A DNA stretch of 64,000 nucleotides from Batrachochytrium dendrobatidis JAM81 (taxonomy: Eukaryota > Chytridiomycota > Chytridiomycetes > Rhizophydiales): positions 2,049,774-2,113,773 of the forward strand of contig NW_006281099.1 of the NCBI RefSeq assembly GCF_000203795.2, read 5' to 3'. The notes below the pieces were generated by a model. The model made no database searches. It saw only the letters and a list, made by a program, of their open reading frames with translations, and had not been told where the DNA came from. This document shows, piece by piece, positions 48,827 to 57,728 of the stretch. The position numbers and the translations under genes are program-made. Numbering within the stretch: the stretch's first letter is position 1; each line of letters opens with the position of its first letter.

Positions 48827-51800
48827 ATGTCAACCCTTGCAGCAGATCTGTCGTTACCGGAAAATGACCCAGCCAAGACTTCCAGTCAGATTGCATCCAC
48901 AGATGCTCAGATATTATCCTCTAACTTGAATCAACAGGACATACCAGATACTGATGTAACAAAGGTATTGGATGACAAAAGTAAACCAGACAAAGGATTA
49001 TCCTTGGAAATGGAGGACGACTGCCATGACGATGAAGAGCCAAGACTCAAGTACCAACGATTAGTAGGAACTCTTTCTGATGTGCTCAAGAAGGATGCCG
49101 TCAGCTGCATGGGAGTATCGGATCGGTTTTTGGTATGTTCTACTGACTTGTATCTGGATCCACAATGAATAGATTCCAGCAAGCAACTGCTTTATCTCCA
49201 CTGTCTTGCTTTTCGTTTCAAGCAACGGATGCTGAGTTATAAGCTATACTTTATTCTGATAGGCAGTTGGCACTCATTGGGGTGTAGTGCATATTATGGA
49301 TCTGATTGGAACTCAAGTAAAGCGCTTTCAAAGTCATACGGCGACCGTGAATCAAGTTTCTATCGATGACAGCGGAGAGTTTGTGGCATCTGCAAGTGAT
49401 GATGGTGAATCGATTTCTATTCATAGTATTGTTGCAGTAATAACGGTTGGACTCTAACGTGTTTGTTCTGCCAATCGAATCTGCAATATTTTCATCAATT
49501 CGCTTCTTAAACTCTCAGGAAATGTGGTGATCAACTCACTCTACACTTCTGATATTCAGACCTATAATTTCTGGAGACCAGTCAAGGCCGTCTCTCTTGA
49601 GCCAGATTACAGTCGCAAACAGACTCGTCAATTTGTTTCTGGAGGAATGGCTGGAAGTCTGGTATTGACAGGAAAGGGCTGGTTTGGAAACACGAATGTT
49701 GCAATACATTCAGGTGATGGTCCCATTTTCCATGCTACTTGGCATGGAAAATATATTTTATGGGCTAGTGAAACGGTACGTACTGAAACAAACGATGCCT
49801 CCAGTTTAGTCTTCCTATTAGATATGATGGCAGTTTATTGGGGAAATAACACCATTGTTATTGTATGCCTAACATCCGACTTTTTATATGGAGAGCAGGG
49901 TGTAAATATTTATGATACCGTAACATCCCAGCGATTTGGTCGGATTGAGCGTCCACAAGATAGCCCAAGAGCGGATTTATTCCGGTGCAGTATTTGTTGG
50001 AAGTCGGATACTACCATTCTAGTTGGATGGGCTGATAGCGTAAAGGTGATTGAGATCAAGGTACATTGTTTTTACCATAATTTAGAGTCAAGGATGCTTT
50101 CATACCGGTCAATACTTTGGTTTAATTCTTAAACAATGCATTGAGTTTAGGAGCGTTCAAAGCATGACGTTGCTTCTGGATTGTCACCAAAATATGTAGA
50201 TGTAGTTTACCAATTTCGAACAGATTTTATTGTTAGCGGCATCAGTCCACTTGGAGACGCACTCGTTCTACTTGGATATATTACAGATTTATCGCCATTA
50301 CGAGATGTAGACGTGTTGAATCCTGACATAGCTCATCAAAAGGTTTGTCATTGCATTCATGTTGGTTCAAGTTGATGGTATTGACACTAGGCTGTTGTGC
50401 ATACGCAAACAACTATTTCTTGACAGGCACAACCACCAGAGATGCATATTGTAGATTTGGAGGGAGAGGCTGTGGCAAACGATGTGCTTTCATTGATTGG
50501 ATACGAGCATTTTCAAGCAAATGACTATTTACTTGGTAGGCAGATTGTGCAATATAAGCTTTTTGATAATGATGCTGGTTCTGACAGTATGCAATTTCAG
50601 TATATCTTGCATCGGAAACAGAAACGGACGCATCTTACTACATAGTTTCTCCAAAAGATATTGTTCTTGCTCGACCTCGCGATATAGATGACCACATCCA
50701 ATGGCTTGTGGAACGACAGCAGTATGCAGAAGCACTTTGCGCAGCTGATGCAGCTGGCTCCGAATATGCTGGCCAGTCCAAAGTAAACACTATTCTTGAT
50801 ATTGGTCAAAAATATATGGCTACATTGATGGCAGATGGTAAGCCTGATGAGGATGTTGATCTACTGTTTGTATCTTTCCTGTTTTAAATGTTGCAATCAG
50901 CTGTGATGCGAATTTATAACCCAGTTCCACAAATCTACGTATTTTGCCATTTCATTTAGGTAATTATTTGGAGGCAGCTCAATCATGTCAAAAGTTGCTT
51001 CGAACCGATCAGCAGCTATGGGAGCATTGGGTGCATGTATTTGCAGCAGCCAAGCAACTCCATGTATGTGAATAGAGTTTGCATTATCAATTCTATCCAA
51101 TGCGTATCGTTTAATCAAGCTATGCTATTGAAATATCTTAGATTATTACGCCTTTTGTGCCGCTGGAGTTGCCGCAGCTCTCTAGCTCGGTATATGATCT
51201 GATTTTGCTGAATTATCTTGCAAATGATTTAGACGGACTGCTACAAATTATTCAACTTTGGTCGCATGATCTGTATAATATTCCCGTGATTATAAATGCG
51301 GTTCACTCGGCGTTTATTCGTAGTCCGGAAAGTGTTATTTTAATCAAAATCATGTTAGAGTTGTAAGTTTTCAATGCAGTTTATTGGTTAATTAAGCCGA
51401 CCCTGACTATACTGCTGTGATTTTAATGGATTGCCTACATGTATAATGTTTTCTTAGATATGAACGAAATCGGCAATGGGACATGGTTTTATACTATGGT
51501 TTATGCATTCATAAACCCGGTGTATTAGATCTTGTACAAAAGCACAATCTTTTTCAAACCATCGAGCTGAATGCCCTATTGGTTCTTCAGTATGATAAGC
51601 ATTTTATTGATGCTCCGGGGTTTCAAATTCCTGCTTTTTTGGAGGCTATGTATATTCCAGAATCTACTAGTCCTGTTTCTATTGCACTTCAGAAAGTACG
51701 CACGGCTGTGGGTGCAGTTGGTGCACAGTTACTGGCTGGCCATACCGATCGTGTGCTGGTAAGCATGCCGTTTTTAGATTTTTAAAGGAGCATTGAATGA

Positions 51801-53336
51801 CTCGAGGCTTTAGTAATTCAATATATACTGCCGAGTTTTCTTATCAAAACAGTGCTCGTATTTTTTCTCTTGGCACTTACTGACAATCTTGTATTGTAAT
51901 GATAGCCTTTCCAAGTCGTCCAACAACTGCAAGGCCATAGTCGGTTTTTACACGTTTATTTAGACGCGCTGTTTATCAATGACTCGCAAGAATCCCATAC
52001 TTTTCATACACTTCAAGTTGAACTGTATGCAGAGTATGACTATGCTCGACTTATGTGGTTTCTTCGACACAGCAAGTTTTACTCCATACCAAAGGTGGAT
52101 ATATTATGCCTAGTATGAAACATGGTTTGATTTATACCTGCTGTTTCTTACTGTGATGATTGTTGAAACGCTATGTATCAAAGGCATTTGACGTCTGTGA
52201 AGCACGGGATCTGGTGCCAGAAATGGTTCTTTTATTGGGTAAAATGGGAGATAGTCGTCGTGCGTTGATGCTGATTATTGAGCGACTACGAGACGTTGAG
52301 CGGGCAAGTCAATAGTTTGGCCATTTTTGTCCAGTTTACATACATTTATATCTGATATTGTTGTATATCATGCATTTTCACTAGGCGATTGAATTTACCA
52401 AGGATCAAAATGATGAAGAACTATGGGAAGAATTTTTAAAGTATTCTATGGACAAGCCAGGTGAGTTGGAGATATATTACTGACGATTTGACTCTTGCTA
52501 GTCGATAAATAGGCAGATGGTATTTATGTTGCTCATTTTAGCTGCATTATTTTCTAGCCTTTATTGTTGGACTGTTGGAAAATTTAAGCGCTCATATTGA
52601 TCCGCTACGTGTTATTCGACTGATTCCAAAGGGATTGCGCATTCCAGGACTTAAAAATGCGCTGATTAAAATTATGACAGATTGTAGTGTTCAGGTATGT
52701 CAGAGTATATCATGAAGCATTGGTATCTGTAAGGTTTTTGGCACGGCAAGCCACTTGTATTTTGTTTGCAATGCGATTCTCAGCCAACGCAATGGCTAAT
52801 ATAAATCTTTGTCGAGGCTTAGTATCCACTAACTGTGCTTTTAATCTTAGAAATCACTTCGTGAGGGATGCGAAGAAGTACTTGTGGGAGATACCTGGGA
52901 AAGTACTCAGAACCTTTATCGTCAACAGCGTCGGGGAATGCGAATACAAGAGAATGGACAGTGTGCAATCTGTGGTGGAAACACTACCAATTTGGGCAGT
53001 TTGAGTAGTGTAACCGGTATAGATTCTACTCCAGATCTGATTGTCTTTTTCTGTCATCACCAATTTCACGAATCGTGTTTAGACATGGATGCATCAACGA
53101 CGAATCTACAACAAAAGCGGTCTATTCATCCACATGAAGCAGCATCTATGACAGCACGAACTAAATCTACCATGGCACACACAGATCGTGCTATTCAGTC
53201 GATTTATGTGCGTAGTAATGGACATCGTATTCCTGCTCCATTGATACCCTTGGCCTATGCACCAACGTCGTATAAACCCGGGCTGATTTGCCCCATATGC
53301 AGAAGCAGCAAGAGAGATGCCATGCAGTCAGTTTGA
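48827..53336 (+). CDS. VPS41: VPS41, HOPS tethering complex subunit
   Basis: Vps41 is a subunit of the HOPS complex, which tethers late endosomes and AP-3 vesicles to the vacuole. Fifteen exons: 48827..49132, 49263..49404, 49519..49775, 49899..50060, 50151..50342, 50427..50535, 50622..50837, 50960..51063, 51142..51362, 51458..51758, 51906..52094, 52184..52303, 52385..52460, 52558..52694, 52851..53336; about 1,005 residues. An acidic N-terminus precedes a beta-propeller (GTHWGVVHIMDLIG, FVASASDDGNVVI, GVNIYDTVTSQR), then YYIVSPKDIVLARPRD. The clathrin-heavy-chain repeat region has ARDLVPEMVLLLGKMGDSRRALMLII and DDEELWEEFLKYSMDKP. The C-terminal RING-like region has CAIC near 882, FFCHHQFHESC and CPICRS. 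Intron 12 is GC-AG. Intron 3 (49776..49898) is 123 nt with no stop in frame, so its retention would add 41 residues. Confidence 0.9.
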
Positions 53337-53594
53337 TGAAGTTGTGCCATATATTTATTTCAAAACGAGTAGGATTGCTCATGATTGGTGATAAGGAGAA
53401 CAAGAATGAACAGAAATGAAAAGTTGTCAGCAACCATCACCCTTGGTGATGTTTCTTTGTAAATATTGGTAGATTGCTGACCTGAATGGCAGAATCATTT
53501 ATTGCTCATGTTGTGTACTGCGGTGACAATCTGATTATCGACACGATCAGAAAGTAAAGTTTCCCATAAACATTTCATCAGTCCTAGTCGTAGC

Positions 53595-54722
53595 ATGTCT
53601 TTTTGGTCCACACTCGGCAGTACAGTGACTTCCACTACTCAACAGCAATGGAAATCCATGCTGTCGACTTCGACTGAATCTACAACACAGCAGCCAGTCG
53701 TTCTCTGTGTTTATGTCCATGGATTTATGGGCAGTGACAATTCGTTCCATTCATTTCCCAACGACCTCTTAACAGCTGTTTCACATCAGTCAGCCAATGC
53801 ACAGCCGTTGCCGTATACATTCAAATACAAACACTTTGTCTATGACACACACGGTGATAATGCAGCAGTTGTAGGGAAGCTAGTGAAATTCCTGATAGCT
53901 GAAGCGCCATCGAATTCCAGCCAAGAAATACAAGTAGTACTGCTTGCACATTCGATGGGAGGACCTTTGTCTTTGGATGCTACAAGAGAAATTCATCGCA
54001 TGGCTGGAGGCAACCCAGCTCAGCATCCTGTGCGGATCAGGGGGATTATATCTTTTGATTCACCGTTTTTTGGACTGCATTCAAATACCATTACAAGTGC
54101 AGGCAGTGGACGAATGCAAGATGTAATTTCTAATACAACAGATATGCTTGGGATATTTAATAGGGTAACGAATGGAAATAGTGCAGCCAATGCTACTACA
54201 TCAGCAACTGTATCTAAAGGAGCAACGAAAACGGCATCGAACGTGCCAGCAGCAGCCTCATCTGGGTCCTATTGGGGAGCGGCATTGGGAGCAGCGGTTG
54301 CAGCGGGAACGGCGTATTCGATATATTCTTCCAATTCATTAGTTAAAGAGACGGTGAATCGAACAGTCAGTGACCAATATGCAAAGACCAATGGATACAT
54401 GCAGTTTCTAGGTCCACTATGGAAAGTTGAGGATCAACAACAGCGGTTTGAGGATTTAAAGTCGTTCAAATGGTTATATTTCCATGGTATATTTTTGTCA
54501 TTAAAGTCCAAGCAAATGCAGCAGGAGCAGACCTTTACACAGGTGACTCAGTCAACCGACTTGGTTCCATTGTTTTCAAAACACTCCATGTCTGCATCAT
54601 CGGATGTGATTGATGCACACATGAACATGTTTAGCGAGAGTCATGATCGAGTGGCATATCTAGCACTACTTCAACGAGCAAGTGAATGCGTATGCTTATG
54701 CATGAATAGGCTTTCAAACTAA
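53595..54722 (+). CDS. alpha/beta hydrolase, DUF676-like lipase/esterase
   Basis: Single exon, 375 residues. The fold is shown by the VVLCVYVHGFMGSDNSF oxyanion strand-loop (about 35-51), a nucleophile elbow LLAHSMGGPLS with Ser120, and a late DAHMNMF that probably supplies the catalytic His. The elbow has Ala in place of the first Gly of GxSxG, a known variant among lipases. A hydrophobic Gly/Ala segment near residues 220-245 (WGAALGAAVAAGTAYSIY) may be a membrane-associated helix. No signal peptide is seen. The DUF676/serine-esterase assignment rests on the motif order; the substrate is unknown. The gene follows VPS41 by about 260 bp on the same strand. Confidence 0.75.
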   Translation: MSFWSTLGSTVTSTTQQQWKSMLSTSTESTTQQPVVLCVYVHGFMGSDNSFHSFPNDLLTAVSHQSANAQPLPYTFKYKHFVYDTHGDNAAVVGKLVKFLIAEAPSNSSQEIQVVLLAHSMGGPLSLDATREIHRMAGGNPAQHPVRIRGIISFDSPFFGLHSNTITSAGSGRMQDVISNTTDMLGIFNRVTNGNSAANATTSATVSKGATKTASNVPAAASSGSYWGAALGAAVAAGTAYSIYSSNSLVKETVNRTVSDQYAKTNGYMQFLGPLWKVEDQQQRFEDLKSFKWLYFHGIFLSLKSKQMQQEQTFTQVTQSTDLVPLFSKHSMSASSDVIDAHMNMFSESHDRVAYLALLQRASECVCLCMNRLSN

Positions 54723-54992
54723 ATGCGACCGCAACCAGATGGGTTTCAGATGATTGTTTGCTCATGGCCGAAATGGATTAAAGCCGTGCTTATGAAAATC
54801 ATTTGAGGCTTGAAGACTAGTGGCAGTGTTATTAATCACGTGGATGCCGGTTGACTTTGTCAGCCCGAAACCAGCCAACCCTTGCGCTTTTATTGTTTCT
54901 AATTGATCTCCAAAGTATAAAGCAATCGGTTTTCTACCATTTTACCTTGTTCATTCTGTTTAATTCGTACTTGTCTACTTTTGATTTGAATA

Positions 54993-56017
54993 ATGATCGA
55001 TATTGTATTGCAACTCTTTTTACTCTTCTTGCCGTTTGTAAGTGCAAGCAACAGCACGCTTAGTCAGGCCCAAGACAGTGAGTACTTGCTGGTTCTATCA
55101 AGCCCTTTATTTTTAGCTTGCAGTCTTTAGTCAACAAGGTCACCTTTGACTTGTGAATTAGGAAGGATGCCATGTTTTGTAATGCATTCCTTGTATATGC
55201 CATGATGAATCATTGTCGAGTTGCTGGGTTCAACCATCCTAGTCAATTAATTTGACTTGCAATAGACTGCTAGACTTTGAATACTTGAAACAATGAATGT
55301 TTGTAAAGCGTTGCTAATCAACCTTGATATGATGTCTGTCTAGCCATTAACGATGGAATTGCTGCCATTGGTCCTCATGCAATTGTTGTTGGTATCATAA
55401 CTATTATTGGTGGTCTGTTCTTGGTGTTTGCTGGTTATCGTTTCTTCCGTCCTACTCTGTTTTTAGCTGGTTTTGTTCTTATGTCCATGATTGGATACAT
55501 TATCCTGACTCGTGCAGAGCCGATCGATGGCTATCCACACAGGGAGACTGTGCTATTGGTTGGCAGTTTGCTAATCGGTTTAGCAGGAGGAGCTCTTTCA
55601 GTGTGTCTGTATAAACTGGGTATTACTTGTCTTGGTGCCCTTGCAGGAGCCTCACTCGCTCTGTTTATTCTTGGATGGCACACGTACGGCACTATCTCTT
55701 CTTCTACTGGTCGTGCCATTTTCATTGCAGCGTTTGCATTGGTTGGTGCAATTATAATCCACTTTTTCGAGCGAATTGCAATCATGGCTTCGACGGCTGT
55801 GCTTGGTTCGTATTTGGTAGTGTTTGGTATTGACGAGTTTGCACGGACTGGATTTATCGAGACTCTGCGCCTGTTCATGAGTGGACCAACCAAATTTGAT
55901 ATATCGGTAGTGCGCCCCTCGGGACCAGTGTACGGATTGTTGATTACATTCATTGTTTTATCTATTATTGGATTTATCGTCCAACACAAGGCTTACCGTG
56001 GACACAGTTTTATTTGA
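54993..56017 (+). CDS. TMEM198/DUF4203-like multipass membrane protein
   Basis: Two exons, 54993..55077 and 55344..56017, give 252 residues. Exon 1 encodes a signal peptide (MIDIVLQLFLLFLPFVSAS); exon 2 contains about seven hydrophobic helices, starting AIVVGIITIIGGLFLVFAGYRFFRPTLFLAGF. The Gly-rich helices with a YRFFRP turn and a late GPVYGLL match the DUF4203/TMEM198 family. Animal TMEM198 acts as a Wnt co-receptor scaffold; function in fungi is not established, so only a membrane location is claimed. The 266-nt intron separates the signal sequence from the membrane domain. Without exon 1 the reading frame at 55344 lacks a good start. Confidence 0.8.
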
Positions 56018-56127
56018 GATGTATCAATAAACTTATTTTATCATCCTTGCAGCATGGCCCGAATCAGATGTTTTTACAATGACTGTAGACAACGTGGCAG
56101 TGCAGTAATGAAATGTGTCGACCGTTG

Positions 56128-56184
56128 ATTGGTTCACGTGTCATGTTATCTGATTGGCTGGAATTAAGTCTGCAAAGTATAAAA
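56128..56184 (+). promoter_or_regulatory. HAC1 core promoter: inverted CCAAT, CACGTG, TATA
   Basis: ATTGG (inverted CCAAT) lies at 56128-56132, CACGTG at 56135-56140, a second ATTGG at 56153-56157, and TATAAAA at 56178-56184. The first in-frame ATG (56184) overlaps the TATA box, so transcription should begin downstream of it, which favours the ATG at 56226 as the translation start. CCAAT plus CACGTG spacing is not an exact ER-stress element, so stress control at this level is only possible. Confidence 0.5.
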
Positions 56185-56225
56185 TGAGAAATATTAGACT
56201 CGAATTTCTGGCCATTCTTGCATTA

Positions 56226-57527
56226 ATGGCTGACCAACGCTCATCTAGCCAACAGCGCATGCTGTTCCAGCCTCTATCTACTGAATTCTATTTATCCAAC
56301 CTATTCGACTCCTCATCAGAAGCTCCTACCACATACTCGCCTGCTAATCCTATAGAGTGGGAGTCGTTGTTTACTGCCAATGTCGGTTCTTTACCCCAAT
56401 TAACGGGTTTTGACACTCAACCTCTACCGACTTTGCCTTGTCTGTCCAATCCTAGTCCGGTCGATGCTCTACCGTCATCTACTGCTATACAAACCGATCC
56501 CAAACCGATCCGTACCAAACGCAAGGCTACAATCAATTTGGAAGACAGAGAAGATCGTGCTCGAGAACGCATTATTCGCAATAGACAGGCTGCTCAGGAG
56601 TCGAGAGAACGTAAAAAGTTGCAAAATGAAAACTTACAGGAAGAAAACCAAAGACTAAAACTGGCAAACGTTCAGTTGTCCGCCCGTCTAGAAACCATTG
56701 AACGATCTAATCAAAACCTCATTGTGAGACTAGATCACCTGTCACAACAGCTGTCCTTGCTGGTATCCACGACTGTGCATCACTCCGACTCCAACAAGTC
56801 TGTCAATAATCCTCATATTTCTACTGCATCTACTATCCATTCTCATATTCCTTCCACTTCACTAGCTTCTCCTGCCTTGTCTCCAGAATCTGTTGCTGTC
56901 TCTTCATCCTTATCAACCGATTCTAGCATTCCATTCATGACTCCATCAATATCACATCCCACTACTGTTAGTGATCAACTTTCATTAAATTTAATCAACT
57001 CTATACCATTGAACAATAATTCTGTACATAGTCAGTCTATTTTCGGCACCTGCGAATCAGAAGTATTCGCAGATCCCCAGATGTGGGTGCCGATCAATGG
57101 ACTGCCTCTTGTCTTGACGATTTTTTCCAGTCCCATTCAAGCTCGTTTGACTTGGCAAGTGTATCTGTATCTGGCTCGATCGCTTCTGCCCTCGCTCCTT
57201 GCGACGGTAAAGTCTTTGCCCCAGCACTTTCAGACAACGTCTTTGCCATGTCTTTCTTCGACCTTGGACTCGAACTGTAATTCTGTCAAGAAGTACTTGG
57301 CTGTTGTGGATGGTTTACCATTGATTACTTTACCTTCTGTTGACCCCTTTACTACTAATTGGATTGAAAATGCCACGTTTATGAACAAGGGTCGTTTTGT
57401 TGCTGTGCAAGACCCTCTCAATCAAGAATCTAAATCTTTGAATGTGCATGAATATGTTACCTCATCTCATCTAAAATGGCGCAAACAGTTTCCCATTTCA
57501 TCTGACATCCTCAATGATATGTTGTGA
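56226..57527 (+). CDS. HAC1: HAC1/HacA-type bZIP factor of the unfolded protein response (unspliced frame)
   Basis: Transcription factor that activates ER chaperone and secretion genes. From the ATG at 56226 the unspliced frame encodes 433 residues; an in-frame ATG at 56184 overlaps the TATA box and is less likely. The basic region RARERIIRNRQAAQESRERKK (about 111-131) has the N-x-A-A-Q-x-S-R core typical of HAC1/HacA/XBP1. A leucine zipper follows to about residue 175. The rest is Ser/Thr/Pro-rich. A double RNA hairpin near codon 278 marks a predicted 20-nt unconventional intron at 57061-57080. The spliced message (56226..57060 joined to 57081..57280) would encode 344 residues with a new 66-residue tail containing DDFFQSHSSSFDLAS and ending FFDLGLEL, acidic and aromatic like activation domains. 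Classification is by bZIP sequence plus this hairpin. Confidence 0.85.
   Translation: MADQRSSSQQRMLFQPLSTEFYLSNLFDSSSEAPTTYSPANPIEWESLFTANVGSLPQLTGFDTQPLPTLPCLSNPSPVDALPSSTAIQTDPKPIRTKRKATINLEDREDRARERIIRNRQAAQESRERKKLQNENLQEENQRLKLANVQLSARLETIERSNQNLIVRLDHLSQQLSLLVSTTVHHSDSNKSVNNPHISTASTIHSHIPSTSLASPALSPESVAVSSSLSTDSSIPFMTPSISHPTTVSDQLSLNLINSIPLNNNSVHSQSIFGTCESEVFADPQMWVPINGLPLVLTIFSSPIQARLTWQVYLYLARSLLPSLLATVKSLPQHFQTTSLPCLSSTLDSNCNSVKKYLAVVDGLPLITLPSVDPFTTNWIENATFMNKGRFVAVQDPLNQESKSLNVHEYVTSSHLKWRKQFPISSDILNDML
57043..57093 (+). promoter_or_regulatory. predicted Ire1 cleavage double hairpin with 20-nt intron
   Basis: Hairpin 1 is a perfect 8-bp stem, CTGCGAAT (57050-57057) with ATTCGCAG (57065-57072), closing the 7-nt loop CAGAAGT. 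Hairpin 2 has a CCC/GGG stem (57075-57077 with 57085-57087) closing the 7-nt loop CAGATGT. Both loops fit the Ire1 rule CNG/NNGN, with cleavage after the G at 57060 and 57080. An outer stem, TCGGCAC (57043-57049) with GTGCCGA (57087-57093), brackets both and shares one G with hairpin 2. The excised 20 nt equals the HacA intron length known in filamentous fungi. Confidence 0.82.
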
Positions 57528-57728
57528 TTCTATTTTTGGAATCCATATTAAACCTTGAGATCTTTATATATCCTGATACTCTTTGTTTAAGTGTTTGAAA
57601 AATAAACTTGTTTTGCAGCCCTTGACTATTTATTTATAAGCAGGCAGATGGATAGCCAGAATCTAAACACCATCAGTCTAACCCTAAACAGGGTCGTCTT
57701 GACACTTATTTTTGCAAATGAAATGGGT

